Notes: generated from the sequence alone by a model not told the origin. Positions 8,568-18,330 are shown, counted from the first letter of the stretch. The stretch is 64,000 nucleotides of DNA from Proteobacteria bacterium ST_bin11 (GCA_002083615.1 MSXO01000037.1:1-64000), one strand, 5' to 3'. Numbers and translations: made by a program.

Positions 8568-9926
8568 ATGCTTAAAAAAATAGCCGATTGGCGAGCCGAG
8601 TATCGGTATCGCGCAGAAGACCAACGCTTTTTAAGCGATGTGAATGCGGCGAATCTTTACGAGTTACCCTTGCAAAGCCATTTGATCCTCTGGTTTTTCG
8701 CAGCATTTGTTGTGGTTTCCTTGGTTTGGGCCGGCTTTGCCAGTTTGGACGAAGTCACGCGCGGAGAAGGTAAAACCATACCGTCCAGTCAGGTACAAGT
8801 CGTCCAGAATCTGGAGGGCGGCATAGTCGCGGAAATATTGGTTCAAGAAGGTCAGTTGGTGGACAAGGATCAGGTGTTGCTGCAATTGGATCAAGTCCGT
8901 TTTGCTTCATCGTTTAAGGAAGCCAAGTTAAAGTATTACGAGTTGTTGGCAAATACCGCGCGCTTGAACGCCGAGATCAACGGTATTCCCTTGGCGATCC
9001 CGGAAGAAGTTTTGAAAAATGCACCGCAAATCGCCGAGAATGTTAGGCAATTATTGGTTTCCAAGCAAAACGAAATAAGGTCGAACAGCGACATTTTTGC
9101 CGAGCAAGTTCGGCAGAAAGAGCAGGAAATCATTGAAATTCAGTCGAAGAGCGACCAGTTGGCGCGCAGTTATAAGTTATTACAGGACGAAGTGAAAATG
9201 TCCGAGCCGCTGGTGGCCGATGGGGCGATGTCACAGGTAGAGTTGTTGCGCTTGCAACGTGCCGCCAATGACTTGAAGGGCGACTTGAATTCAGCGAATC
9301 TGGCGATGCCTAGGCTACGGTCCTCACTGGATGAGGCGCGTAACAAGTTGGCGGAAATTAAAATTCGTTATAAAACCGAAGCCTTGAAAGAGTTGAACGA
9401 AGTGAAGGCTGAGTTGGATCGAACATCCGAAACTGCGGTGGCTTTGGAAGATAGGGTGAGCCGTACCAGAGTGTTGTCCCCGGTTAAAGGTACGGTTAAG
9501 CGAATCAAAGTCGCTACGGTCGGCGGAGTAATCCAGCCGGGAATGGATTTGTTGGAAATCGTCCCTCTGGAAGATCAGCTATTGATCGAAGCGAAAATTC
9601 GACCGGCTGACATCGCTTTTCTTCGCCCTGGGCAGAAAGCTGTGGTAAAACTAAGTGCCTATGATTTTTCGATATACGGTGGCTTGGATGCCGCTTTGGA
9701 GCATATTAGCGCCGACAGCATACCTGGCGAGAAGAAAGACGAGGATAACTACTATTTAATTCGTTTGCGCACCGCTAAAAATTATTTGGAAAAGGGTGGC
9801 GAACGTTTGGAGATTATTGCCGGCATGACAGCGGAAGTGGATATTTTAACCGGAAAAAAAACAGTGCTTGATTACCTCTTGAAGCCGATATTGAAAGCCA
9901 GGGATAGGGCTTTAAGAGAACGATAA
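8568..9926 (+). CDS. lapC: Type I secretion membrane fusion protein, HlyD/LapC family
   Basis: Periplasmic adaptor that links the ABC transporter to the outer-membrane TolC-like channel. One membrane helix lies at about residues 38-60 (HLILWFFAAFVVVSLVWAGF). A biotinyl-lipoyl-like half motif (VVQNLEGGIVAEILVQEG) follows, then a long coiled coil (about 130-300), the second lipoyl half, and a C-terminal beta domain (RPADIAFLRPGQKAVVKLSAYD) typical of HlyD. ATG at 8568 is one base after the lapB stop and gives 452 aa; an upstream in-frame start inside lapB at 8520 is unlikely. Tight spacing implies coupling with lapB. Confidence 0.93.
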   Translation: MLKKIADWRAEYRYRAEDQRFLSDVNAANLYELPLQSHLILWFFAAFVVVSLVWAGFASLDEVTRGEGKTIPSSQVQVVQNLEGGIVAEILVQEGQLVDKDQVLLQLDQVRFASSFKEAKLKYYELLANTARLNAEINGIPLAIPEEVLKNAPQIAENVRQLLVSKQNEIRSNSDIFAEQVRQKEQEIIEIQSKSDQLARSYKLLQDEVKMSEPLVADGAMSQVELLRLQRAANDLKGDLNSANLAMPRLRSSLDEARNKLAEIKIRYKTEALKELNEVKAELDRTSETAVALEDRVSRTRVLSPVKGTVKRIKVATVGGVIQPGMDLLEIVPLEDQLLIEAKIRPADIAFLRPGQKAVVKLSAYDFSIYGGLDAALEHISADSIPGEKKDEDNYYLIRLRTAKNYLEKGGERLEIIAGMTAEVDILTGKKTVLDYLLKPILKARDRALRER

Positions 9927-9947
9927 CTCAAACCAATATTTATATTT

Positions 9948-10595
9948 GTGGCTAACATACTGATTTATTCCAATAATCCTCAGCTGACTGCGCAGTGGAC
10001 TCATGCGCTGATCGCGGAATATAACGTAAGTATGCTGCATAGTATACGTGGTGAATACACGGCTGATGCGGTGATTTTCGATGCGAAAAAGCTGGACGAC
10101 GATGCCAGTTTATTATCGGTTTTTGCCAATAAAAAAGCTCGGTTCTTGGTCATGGGCTCCGATTGGCCGGAGAATAGGCAGATAGAGGTGCTGATTAACG
10201 GGGCCGCCGGTTATTGCGAACAATCGGAAGCGTCGCAGCTTTTAACGCGGGCGGTAGCCTGTATTTTGGCGGGGGATATTTGGATTCGTAGGGCGTTAGT
10301 CCCCAAAGTAATTGGCGTATTGACCAGCGCCAGGCGCCCACAACTTGCGCCAAATACGGTCGATACCGAGCTGAAACTAAAGAAGCTTGCCAGTTTATCG
10401 GCGCGTGAAGTGGAGGTGGCGGACATGATACGTCAAGGCGAAAGCAATAAGCGTATTGCCTTGTCAATGAATATCTCCGAACGAACTGTGAAAGCACATT
10501 TGTCATCGATTTTCAGGAAATTGAATGTCGACGACCGATTAAGACTAGCCATATTGTTAAAAGAAATCGACCAATATCAGAGAGGAATGTTATGA
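9948..10595 (+). CDS. LuxR-family regulator with atypical receiver domain
   Basis: Transcription factor with a NarL/LuxR helix-turn-helix at the C terminus (about residues 145-210): LSAREVEVADMIRQGE, then NISERTVKAHLSSIFRKL. The N-terminal 120 residues look like a receiver fold but are degenerate. The acidic pair after the first strand is replaced by SNN, the candidate phospho-acceptor sits in AVIFDAKKL, and the usual Lys before the last helix is missing (GYCEQSE). It probably works without normal phosphorylation. The start is GTG at 9948 with no good ribosome site. It lies between lapC and the TolC-like gene and overlaps the latter by four bases (ATGA), so it is probably expressed with the secretion machine. 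Target genes are unknown. Confidence 0.85.
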   Translation: MANILIYSNNPQLTAQWTHALIAEYNVSMLHSIRGEYTADAVIFDAKKLDDDASLLSVFANKKARFLVMGSDWPENRQIEVLINGAAGYCEQSEASQLLTRAVACILAGDIWIRRALVPKVIGVLTSARRPQLAPNTVDTELKLKKLASLSAREVEVADMIRQGESNKRIALSMNISERTVKAHLSSIFRKLNVDDRLRLAILLKEIDQYQRGML

Positions 10596-11920
10596 GAGTC
10601 AGCGGGAGATTGGGTATAGGAATAGCCATGCATCTGGCCTGTGTTTCGTCAAGTCAGGCGCTGAGTTTGCAGGAGTCTATTCAGAAAGTACTGGATGATA
10701 ACCCTCAGATCCAAGCAGCCAAATCAGAACGCCGCGCGGTTGAAGAGGAAATCAGCCAAGCCAAGGCCGGTTATTTTCCAACCGTTGATGTGACGGCGGG
10801 TATCGGCTGGGAAGAGTCGAACAACCCCACCACCCGCACGCGTGGTGACGGCTCGGTTTTTTACCACAGGGAGGAAGGGGCTATAGTCGCCAGACAAATG
10901 CTGTTTGACGGGTTGGCCACGCCGAATGAAGTTGAAAGACAGGAAGCGCGCACGGACTCAAGGGCTTATACGGTATTCGGGCAATCGGAAATTACTGCCC
11001 TCGATGGTGTTGAAGCCTATATCAAGGTGTTACGGCGCCAGGAATTGCTAAACCTTGCCAAAGAGAACCTGCAAAGGCATCAAGGCACCAACGATCAAAT
11101 AAAATTGCGTAGTGAACGTGGTGTGGGAAAACGGGCCGACGTCGATCAGTCGATGGGTCGGGTAGCGTTGGCAGAAAAAAATGTATTGTCAGAAGTCGGT
11201 AATTTGAAAGACGCTGAGACCAGTTTCTTGCGGGTCATCGGTGTATTGCCGGAAAGCATTCAGCCGGTTCAATCCCCTGGAAGCGCACTGCCGCAATCAC
11301 TGGATCAAGCTGTCGAAGAAGCGTTGGCCGACCATCCTATTCTGAAATCGGCCAATTCCGATATTGAATCGGCATTTGCTCAGCATGCTACGGCTATGGC
11401 ACCTTATTTTCCGCGTTTCGATATTGAAGCCGGTGCCAGTCACAATTACAACCTGGATGGGATTCGTGGTACCAACTCGGATATGACGGCAATGCTGCGT
11501 ATGCGCTACAACATTTTTAATGGTGGAAAGGACATTGCGCGGCGCGAACAAACTGCGCAATTAATCAGCCAAGCTAAGGACATTCGCGATAATACCCATA
11601 GGCAGGTGATCGAAAGCATGCGCTTGTCGTGGGTGGCACATCAAATCGTCAAGAACCAGTTGGAGTTTTTTAAACAGCATGCGGATTCCAGCGAGAAGAC
11701 AATCAGCGCCTATCAGCAGCAATTCAATATCGGTCAACGGACGCTATTGGATTTGTTGGATACGTTCAATGAGGCCTATATCGCCAAAAGTTCGTATATC
11801 AATGCTAAATATGATGAGCTGTTTTCGCAGTTTCGGATTTTAGCGAGCAAAGGCCAACTGAATAAACATTTGGGTACGACTTTGCCAACTGAAGTGCAAC
11901 CTCTCAGCTCAGCCAATTAA
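10592..11920 (+). CDS. lapE: TolC-family outer membrane channel of type I secretion system
   Basis: Outer-membrane channel-tunnel protein completing the type I exporter. It is 442 aa with a signal peptide (cleavage probably after SSSQA near residue 24). It has the twofold repeated outer-membrane-efflux architecture: ALSLQESIQKVLDDNPQIQAA opens repeat one, and LDQAVEEALADHPILKSA opens repeat two. Each repeat carries the NP/HP turn of the coiled-coil barrel. The C-terminal part (QQQFNIGQRTLLDLLDTFNE) is characteristic of the type I secretion TolC subfamily. A good AGAGGA ribosome site precedes the ATG, which overlaps the stop of the LuxR gene. Confidence 0.92.
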   Translation: MRVSGRLGIGIAMHLACVSSSQALSLQESIQKVLDDNPQIQAAKSERRAVEEEISQAKAGYFPTVDVTAGIGWEESNNPTTRTRGDGSVFYHREEGAIVARQMLFDGLATPNEVERQEARTDSRAYTVFGQSEITALDGVEAYIKVLRRQELLNLAKENLQRHQGTNDQIKLRSERGVGKRADVDQSMGRVALAEKNVLSEVGNLKDAETSFLRVIGVLPESIQPVQSPGSALPQSLDQAVEEALADHPILKSANSDIESAFAQHATAMAPYFPRFDIEAGASHNYNLDGIRGTNSDMTAMLRMRYNIFNGGKDIARREQTAQLISQAKDIRDNTHRQVIESMRLSWVAHQIVKNQLEFFKQHADSSEKTISAYQQQFNIGQRTLLDLLDTFNEAYIAKSSYINAKYDELFSQFRILASKGQLNKHLGTTLPTEVQPLSSAN

Positions 11921-11945
11921 GGTAAACAGTTAAGGCTTTTTAGTG

Positions 11946-11978
11946 ACGTTCCCCAAATAAGTCCGATTTGGGGAACGT
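11946..11978 (+). terminator. Hairpin terminator after the lap operon
   Basis: A perfect 12-base-pair stem ACGTTCCCCAAA / TTTGGGGAACGT closes a 9-base loop, 25 bases after the TolC-family stop codon. The U-tract on the plus strand is weak (TAATTAT). The position between convergent operons supports a terminator role. Confidence 0.7.
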
Positions 11979-12157
11979 TAATTATGCGGCACGCACTTTC
12001 TGAATTAGGGTGGGCCTCGCGCGCTTCGCCTGGCTTAGTATTAGCAGCCGGAACACAATCTTGGGGATTAGGTTAATGCTCTTTTAGTCAGTGCAACGCG
12101 ATAAGTAAGTTCAAAACACGCAAAACATATAACAAGTCAAAACCATTGATGGGCAGC

Positions 12158-12370
12158 TTATTTAGCGATCAGTAATACCGCTTCTGAGACAATATCCATT
12201 AATTCCGTACCGCCCTGTTGCACGTATTCGACAATCTCCCTACGCATCCTTGGTTCCCAGAAGTTTCTGATGTGTTGCTCTATGCCTTTTATGGCAAGTT
12301 CCCGGTCGGGCTCTGATTTAAAAAATGCGCCAATGTTATTGGCCATTTTAATGAGATTGTGGGTATCCAT
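12158..12370 (-). CDS. fdsD: NAD-dependent formate dehydrogenase delta subunit
   Basis: Small subunit encoded at the end of fds operons (70 aa). It contains the family pattern LIKMANNIGAFF...AIKGIEQHIRNFWEPRMRREI. FdsD is needed for a mature soluble formate dehydrogenase in Cupriavidus and Rhodobacter, although its exact job is not settled. It begins three bases after the fdhD-like gene stop and is the last gene of the operon. Confidence 0.92.
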   Translation of the reverse strand: MDTHNLIKMANNIGAFFKSEPDRELAIKGIEQHIRNFWEPRMRREIVEYVQQGGTELMDIVSEAVLLIAK

Positions 12371-12373
12371 GTT

Positions 12374-13213
12374 TTATGCGGCTGATTCTTGGTAATGTTG
12401 TATACGATGAGGGTGGGTGTAGATCATGTGGTTTTCGTGCCGGGCAAAACCGACTAAAGTCAGCCCGCACTCGTCAGCCAATTGAATCGCTAAAGCCGTT
12501 GGCGCCGATATTGCTGCCAACAAGGTGATACCAACGCTGGCCGCTTTTTGGACCATTTCATAACTCGCGCGACTGGTGACCAGTAGCCAGCCATTTTCAA
12601 AATCGCAACTAGCCTTGGCTAAAGCGCCGATCAGTTTATCCAATGCATTATGTCGACCAACATCTTCCCTAACAGTAACGATGCCGCGCTCAGGATGTAG
12701 CCAAGCTGCAGCATGGACCGCACCGGTCAGTAAGTTCAACGCTTGTTTTTGGGCCATATCGTCGAAACCGCTGCTCAGTAGCCCTGCGCTGAGTGCGATA
12801 CCTTGGCCGACATGACGCGGATGGCGGATGGCTTGCTCCAATGTGGTGGCGCCACACAAGCCGCAGCCGGTTCTGCCCGTCATGTTTTTTCCCTTACCAT
12901 GCAGTTTCTCGAACCGGGCGTCGGGAATCGTCATTCGAACTTCTATGCCTTTGGAACGTTGGACGACGCGTACCGATTGCAATTCTGATGTATGGCCGAT
13001 GATGTCCTCGGTCAGGCTAAATCCCAACGCAAAGTCCTCCAGATTGAGGGGGGTCGTTAACATCACTACATGGGGAATCGTGTTGTAGACCAACACTACC
13101 GGCACTTCTTCGGCAACATAATCTTGCTTAGTGCTATGAACAGGGCCACGCCAGCTATCGAACGTGCCGGTTCGATAGCTGGTCCAGCCTAACTCGCTTG
13201 AGACTGCATCCAT
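12374..13213 (-). CDS. fdsC: Formate dehydrogenase sulfurtransferase FdhD/FdsC
   Basis: Chaperone and sulfurtransferase that passes sulfur to the molybdenum cofactor of formate dehydrogenase and so activates the alpha subunit. The 279 aa protein carries the essential Cys pair in GRTGCGLCGA (about residues 110-125), the DVGRHNALDKLIG motif, and SRASYEMVQKAA, all typical of FdhD. In fds operons this gene is called fdsC. It follows fdsA by 12 bases and precedes fdsD by three. Confidence 0.94.
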   Translation of the reverse strand: MDAVSSELGWTSYRTGTFDSWRGPVHSTKQDYVAEEVPVVLVYNTIPHVVMLTTPLNLEDFALGFSLTEDIIGHTSELQSVRVVQRSKGIEVRMTIPDARFEKLHGKGKNMTGRTGCGLCGATTLEQAIRHPRHVGQGIALSAGLLSSGFDDMAQKQALNLLTGAVHAAAWLHPERGIVTVREDVGRHNALDKLIGALAKASCDFENGWLLVTSRASYEMVQKAASVGITLLAAISAPTALAIQLADECGLTLVGFARHENHMIYTHPHRIQHYQESAA

Positions 13214-13225
13214 GAGGCGGTGCTT

Positions 13226-16078
13226 TTACTCGTTGACCGCGATGCGGTTTTCCAGCAAAGCCAACTGATTGTCCGAAAAGTCTTGGTACTGCTGCTGCCA
13301 TGCCGAAGTTTGTGCGACTTTGGCCACATGCACTGCTGTTACTTTGTATTCTGGGCAGTTGGTTGCCCAGTCCGAGTTGTCGGTAGTGATGACGTTGGCA
13401 CCCGAGTGGGGAAAGTGAAACGTGGTGTAAACCACCCCTGGTTGCATGCGGTCGGTAATCAAGGCCCGCAGTACGGTCTCCCCGGAACGGCTTTTTACCC
13501 CGCACCAGTCGCCGTCGCTAATTCCCAGTACTTCGGCATCGTGAGGATGTAATTCCAAACGATCTTCCTCGTGCCAGGCGACGTTTTCCGTGCGGCGGGT
13601 TTGGGCTCCGACGTTATACTGCGACAATATTCGTCCGGTAGTCAGAATCAACGGAAATTTGCTGCTAGTGCGCTCTTCGGTAGCGATGTATTCGGTCAGC
13701 ATAAAATACCCTTTGCCCCGCACGAACTGGTCAGCATGCATAATTGGCGTGCCTTCTGGTGTTTCATCGTTACAAGGCCATTGAATACTGCCCATTTCAT
13801 CAATTTTTTGGTAACTGACTCCCGCAAATTGAGGGGTCAACGCGGCAATTTCGTCCATGATTTCCGATGGATGGCTGTAGTTCATCGGGTAACCCAGCGC
13901 GTTGGAGAGATCCTGGGTCACCTCCCAATCTTCTTTGCCGCCCAGAGGTGTCATCACTTTGCGAACCGGGGATATCCGACGCTCAGCATTAGTAAACGTG
14001 CCGTTTTTTTCCAAAAAGGAGGAGCCTGGCAAAAACACATGCGCAAATTTGGCGGTTTCATTTAGGAATATGTCTTGAACCACCAAACACTCTAACGCGC
14101 GCAGAGCGTGATGCACATGCGTGATGTCCGGGTCTGACTGTGCAATGTCTTCGCCTTGCACGTATAAGCCTTTGAAGCTGCCATCCACAGCCGCTGAAAA
14201 CATATTCGGAATACGCAGACCCGGCTCTGATGACAATGCTGCACCCCAGGCTTTCTCGAACTCAAGGCGGGTTTGGGTGTCAGAAACGTGGCGGTAGCCG
14301 ACGAATTCATGGGGGAAAGACCCCATGTCGCAAGAGCCTTGAACATTGTTTTGTCCGCGTAAAGGGTTGACGCCAACACCGTCTCGGCCAATATTGCCGG
14401 TTGCCATTGCCAGATTAGCGATTCCGATGACCATTGTGGAGCCTTGGCTATGTTCTGTGACGCCCAAGCCATAGTAGATCGCGCCATTACCGCCTGTTGC
14501 ATAAAGGCGAGCCGCCGCGCGCATGGTTTCGGCGGGTACGCCGGTGATTTCGGCGACGGATTCCGGTGAATGTTGGGGGAGGGCGACGAAGGTTTTCCAT
14601 TTGGTAAACGATTCGACATCACAACGTTCCAACGCGAACTTTTCATCTGCTAAGCCTTCGGTGACGATGACATGAGCCAAAGCTGTCACGACAGCCACGT
14701 TAGTACCGGGGCGGAGTTTAAGATGATAGTCGGCTTTTACATGCGGGCTATTGCTGACCAAATCGATACTGCGGGGGTCTACGACGATCAGTTTCGCACC
14801 TTGGCGTAAGCGGCGCTTCATCAACGAACCGAAAACCGGGTGACCATCGGTTGGGTTGGCACCTATCAGCACAATTACATCTGACTTTTCGACGGAATCG
14901 AAGGTCTGCGTACCTGATGACTCGCCAAAGGTACTTTTCAAGCCGTAGCCGGTAGGTGAGTGGCAAACGCGGGCGCAGGTATCGACATTATTGTTACCGA
15001 AGCCTGCGCGAATTAGTTTCTGCACCAGATAGGTTTCTTCGTTGGTGCAGCGTGACGAGGTGATGCCGCCGATTGAATCTTTGCCATATTTGGCTTGGAT
15101 GTCTTTCAATTTGTTGGCGGCGAAACCGATTGCTTCCTCCCAGCTGACTTCTCTCCATGGGTCGGAGATTTTTTCCCGGACCATAGGAGTGGTGATGCGG
15201 TCTTTATGTGTTGCATATCCGAATGCAAAACGGCCTTTTACGCAGGAGTGACCATGGTTCGCCTGGCCGTTTTTGTCGGGCACCATCCGCACTAGTTGCT
15301 CGCCTTTCATTTCTGCTTTGAATGAGCAACCGACACCGCAATAGGCGCATGTGGTGATGGTGCTGTGCTCCGGTATCCCGTTGTCGATCACCGACTTTTC
15401 CATCAGGGTTGCGGTGGGGCAGGCTTGCACGCAAGCGCCGCAGGACACGCACTCCGATTCCATGAAGGGCTGGTTTTGCCCAGGAGAGACTTTAGAGTCG
15501 AAACCGCGGCCGTCGATAGTCAATGCGAAGGTGCCTTGCACCTCTTCGCAAGCACGCACACAACGTGAGCAAACGATGCATTTTGCCGGGTCGAAACTGA
15601 AATAAGGGTTGCTGGTGTCTTTTTCGGCATTCAAGTGATTCTCGCCGTCAAAGCCATACCGCACTTCGCGTAAGCCTACCTGGCCGACGGTATCTTGCAA
15701 TTCGCAATCGCCGTTGGCGGCACAGGTTAGGCAGTCCAATGGATGATCGGAGATGTACAATTCGGCAATGCCGCGTCTGATACTAGCCAATTTATCGTTT
15801 TGGGTGCAGACTTTCATGCCGTCGGCAACCGGCGTGGTGCAAGAAGCGGGGTAGCCACGTGCACCTTCGATTTGTACCAGACACATCCGGCAAGAACCGA
15901 AAGGATCCAGGCTATCGGTCGCGCACAATTTCGGTATGCTGATCCCGGCTTCCGCGGCAGCGCGCATGACGGAACTGCCCGCGTTGACTGTGACCTTATG
16001 TCCGTCGATTTCCAGCGTGACTTGAGTTGCAGCTGAACTTGCGGGAGTTCCGTAATCTGTTTCGTTATTGGCAGACAT
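13226..16078 (-). CDS. fdsA: NAD-dependent formate dehydrogenase, catalytic alpha subunit
   Basis: Catalytic subunit that oxidises formate to CO2 at a molybdenum or tungsten bis-pterin site. In a methylotroph this is the last energy-yielding step of C1 oxidation. Domains in order: an N-terminal 2Fe-2S plant-type fold (CATDSLDPFGSCRMC), the His/Cys cluster segment HPLDCLTCAANGDCELQ, two 4Fe-4S ferredoxin motifs (CIVCSRCVRAC, CVSCGACVQAC), the cluster CAYCGVGC, then the molybdopterin domain with the metal-ligand Cys in NVDTCARVCHSPTGYG. The enzyme uses Cys, not selenocysteine. I start at ATG 16078 (950 aa), with AGGAG seven bases upstream. A longer frame to 16126 overlaps fdsB and lacks a ribosome site. 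Confidence 0.97.
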   Translation of the reverse strand: MSANNETDYGTPASSAATQVTLEIDGHKVTVNAGSSVMRAAAEAGISIPKLCATDSLDPFGSCRMCLVQIEGARGYPASCTTPVADGMKVCTQNDKLASIRRGIAELYISDHPLDCLTCAANGDCELQDTVGQVGLREVRYGFDGENHLNAEKDTSNPYFSFDPAKCIVCSRCVRACEEVQGTFALTIDGRGFDSKVSPGQNQPFMESECVSCGACVQACPTATLMEKSVIDNGIPEHSTITTCAYCGVGCSFKAEMKGEQLVRMVPDKNGQANHGHSCVKGRFAFGYATHKDRITTPMVREKISDPWREVSWEEAIGFAANKLKDIQAKYGKDSIGGITSSRCTNEETYLVQKLIRAGFGNNNVDTCARVCHSPTGYGLKSTFGESSGTQTFDSVEKSDVIVLIGANPTDGHPVFGSLMKRRLRQGAKLIVVDPRSIDLVSNSPHVKADYHLKLRPGTNVAVVTALAHVIVTEGLADEKFALERCDVESFTKWKTFVALPQHSPESVAEITGVPAETMRAAARLYATGGNGAIYYGLGVTEHSQGSTMVIGIANLAMATGNIGRDGVGVNPLRGQNNVQGSCDMGSFPHEFVGYRHVSDTQTRLEFEKAWGAALSSEPGLRIPNMFSAAVDGSFKGLYVQGEDIAQSDPDITHVHHALRALECLVVQDIFLNETAKFAHVFLPGSSFLEKNGTFTNAERRISPVRKVMTPLGGKEDWEVTQDLSNALGYPMNYSHPSEIMDEIAALTPQFAGVSYQKIDEMGSIQWPCNDETPEGTPIMHADQFVRGKGYFMLTEYIATEERTSSKFPLILTTGRILSQYNVGAQTRRTENVAWHEEDRLELHPHDAEVLGISDGDWCGVKSRSGETVLRALITDRMQPGVVYTTFHFPHSGANVITTDNSDWATNCPEYKVTAVHVAKVAQTSAWQQQYQDFSDNQLALLENRIAVNE

Positions 16079-16100
16079 ATTTATCTCCTGGTACTCGCGA

Positions 16101-17645
16101 TCAGGCTTTGGTGGGTTGCATACCAAAGTCTTCAGGGAAATGATTCAGCGCGCTCAACACCGGAATAGGTGTCATGCCGCCCATTGCACACAACGATCCG
16201 TAAGTCATGGTGTCGCATAAATCTCGCAACAACACGGCGTTTTTATCCTTTTGCACCCCCTCGATTATGCGATCTATTACTTCCACTCCACGTACTGATC
16301 CTATCCGGCAAGGTGTGCATTTGCCGCAGGATTCTTCCACGCAGAATTCCATTGCATAACGCGCCATATCGGCCATGTTGACGGTGTCGTCATGTACCAC
16401 TATGCCACCGTGTCCCAACACTGCAGAGATTGCTGCGAAGGCTTCGTAATCAAGTGGTGTGTCGAACTGGCCTTCGTGTAAATAGGCCCCAAGCGGTCCG
16501 CCTACCTGCACTGCCCGTATCGGTCTGCCGCTAGCCGAGCCGCCGCCGTAGTCATAAAGTAATTCACGTAAAGTCATGCCGAAAGCAACTTCAAACAGGC
16601 CAGGGTGCTTGATATTTCCGGCCAGCTGCAGCGGCAGAGTCCCGCGAGAACGACCCATACCATAATTTTTGTAATACTCGCCGCCCTTATCCAAAATGAC
16701 CGGGATCGAAGCGAGTGAAATTACATTGTTCACTATGGTTGGTTTGCCGAATAGCCCCACTATGGCCGGTAGCGGCGGCTTGAATCGAACTAGGCCGCGT
16801 TTGCCTTCCAAGCTTTCCAGCAGCGAGGTTTCTTCGCCACAAATGTAGGCACCGGCTCCGCTACGTACCTCCAGGTGGAAGGTTTTGCCGCTGTTTTGGA
16901 TGTTTTCGCCCAAGTAACCGTTTTTATAGGCCGCTTCGATGGCTTGGTTTAAGGCAATTTTGGCGTGAGGGTATTCGATGCGCAGATAAATATAGCCTTG
17001 GGTAGCACCTACGGCTAGCCCGGCGATAGTCATCCCTTCGATCAACACGAAAGGATCGCCTTCCATGACCATTCTGTCGGAAAATGTCCCGGAGTCGCCT
17101 TCGTCCGCGTTACAGACGATGTATTTTTGATCTGCTGGGGCGTTTAACACCGTGTTCCACTTGATGCCTGTTGGAAACGCAGCGCCCCCTCGGCCACGCA
17201 AACCCGAGTCAGTGACTTGCTTGACGATGTCGCCTGGCTGCAACGCCAAAGCGTTCTTTAAGCCGCAATAACCATCGTGAGCCAAATAATCTTGGATGTT
17301 AACTGGGTCGGTCAAGCCGACGCGTGCAAAGGTAAGACGGTTTTGATTTTTGAAATAAGCTATTTCTTCAATGTTACCCAAATAAAGCGGGTGTTCCTTG
17401 CCCTCCAACAAGCCGGCATCAAGCAGTGAGGCTAAGTCTTCTGCTTGCACGGGACCATAGCTTACCCTCCCTTGGCTGGTTTCTACTTCTACGAGGGGTT
17501 CCAGCCAGAACATTCCGCGAGAGCCGTTGCGGACGATTTCTACAGATAAACCTTTGCTGGCAGCTTGTTCTTTCAAGACCTTTGCAACTTGCTCGGCACC
17601 TAAGGAAAGCGCGGTGGAATCGCGGGAAATAAATACGCGTGTCAT
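16101..17645 (-). CDS. fdsB: NAD-dependent formate dehydrogenase beta subunit (NuoF-like)
   Basis: Diaphorase subunit that carries FMN and a 4Fe-4S cluster and reduces NAD. The 514 aa protein has a thioredoxin-like N-terminal extension (about 1-90), then the NuoF core with the NADH/FMN motif GLRGRGGAAFPTGIKW, VVCNADEGDSGTF-like sequence, and the C-terminal cluster ligands in ESCGKCTPCRIG. ATG 17645 shares one base with the fdsG stop (TAATG). Together with FdsG it resembles the NuoEF module of complex I. Confidence 0.97.
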   Translation of the reverse strand: MTRVFISRDSTALSLGAEQVAKVLKEQAASKGLSVEIVRNGSRGMFWLEPLVEVETSQGRVSYGPVQAEDLASLLDAGLLEGKEHPLYLGNIEEIAYFKNQNRLTFARVGLTDPVNIQDYLAHDGYCGLKNALALQPGDIVKQVTDSGLRGRGGAAFPTGIKWNTVLNAPADQKYIVCNADEGDSGTFSDRMVMEGDPFVLIEGMTIAGLAVGATQGYIYLRIEYPHAKIALNQAIEAAYKNGYLGENIQNSGKTFHLEVRSGAGAYICGEETSLLESLEGKRGLVRFKPPLPAIVGLFGKPTIVNNVISLASIPVILDKGGEYYKNYGMGRSRGTLPLQLAGNIKHPGLFEVAFGMTLRELLYDYGGGSASGRPIRAVQVGGPLGAYLHEGQFDTPLDYEAFAAISAVLGHGGIVVHDDTVNMADMARYAMEFCVEESCGKCTPCRIGSVRGVEVIDRIIEGVQKDKNAVLLRDLCDTMTYGSLCAMGGMTPIPVLSALNHFPEDFGMQPTKA

Positions 17646-18124
17646 TATTTGGCACCTTTATAAGTGGCTAGCAATCGATCGAATTTTTCAGTTGTGACGC
17701 GGCCAATCACCTCGTCGTCAATAGTGATTGATGGCGAACAAGCGCAGTTACCCAAACAATATACTGGCTCTAGCGAAAAATATCCGTCTGCTGTGGTTTC
17801 GTGAAAATCTATGCCAAGTTGTTGTTTAGCATGGCTTTCAAGGGACTTTCCGTTCATCGCTTGGCAAGATTCCGCTCGACAAATACGTATCGTATGCACT
17901 CCAGGCGGCGTCTCGCGAAAATAATGATAAAAACTAATAACCCCGTGAACTTCCGCTTGGGAAAGATTGAGTGACTTGGCAATGTCAACTACGGCGGCAG
18001 GTGGAATGTAGCCCAGGGTGTCCTGAATACCATGCAAAATCGGCAACAGATTACCCGGCATTGCTTCATGAGTGTTCAATATTTCCAACACTGTGGGTTT
18101 TTGGGTTTGATAGTCTTGCATCAT
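17645..18124 (-). CDS. fdsG: NAD-dependent formate dehydrogenase gamma subunit (NuoE-like)
   Basis: Thioredoxin-like 2Fe-2S subunit, first gene of the fdsGBACD operon, passing electrons between FdsB and FdsA. The 159 aa protein has an N-terminal helical bundle and the four cluster Cys in CRAESCQAMNG and CLGNCACSP. Two adjacent ATG codons (18124 and 18121) could serve as the start. The roughly 160-base upstream spacer (18125-18287) must hold the operon promoter, but I cannot assign -35/-10 boxes with confidence. Confidence 0.96.
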   Translation of the reverse strand: MMQDYQTQKPTVLEILNTHEAMPGNLLPILHGIQDTLGYIPPAAVVDIAKSLNLSQAEVHGVISFYHYFRETPPGVHTIRICRAESCQAMNGKSLESHAKQQLGIDFHETTADGYFSLEPVYCLGNCACSPSITIDDEVIGRVTTEKFDRLLATYKGAK

Positions 18125-18311
18125 TGGCTCTGTAATAGATGACGAAAAAGTTATCGTCGTATTTAATCATGAACAAACCTTGATTTGCAATTCGGGTTCG
18201 TGGCTCAATCCCGCGTATTTCCTCAGCAAAGCACGGTAAATATGTGCTCGGACTCAGTTTGGTTTGGGAAGTTCGGCTTGAAAAAATGTGATGGAGGATG
18301 CTTTACTTTTA

Positions 18312-18330
18312 AATGATAATTGTTATCATT
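18312..18330 (+). promoter_or_regulatory. Fur box upstream of bfd
   Basis: A perfect 8-3-8 inverted repeat AATGATAA-TTG-TTATCATT lies 29 bases before the bfd start codon. It matches the classical ferric uptake regulator operator closely. Iron-replete Fur would be expected to repress bfd, which is the known regulation in other gammaproteobacteria; the binding here is inferred. Confidence 0.9.
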
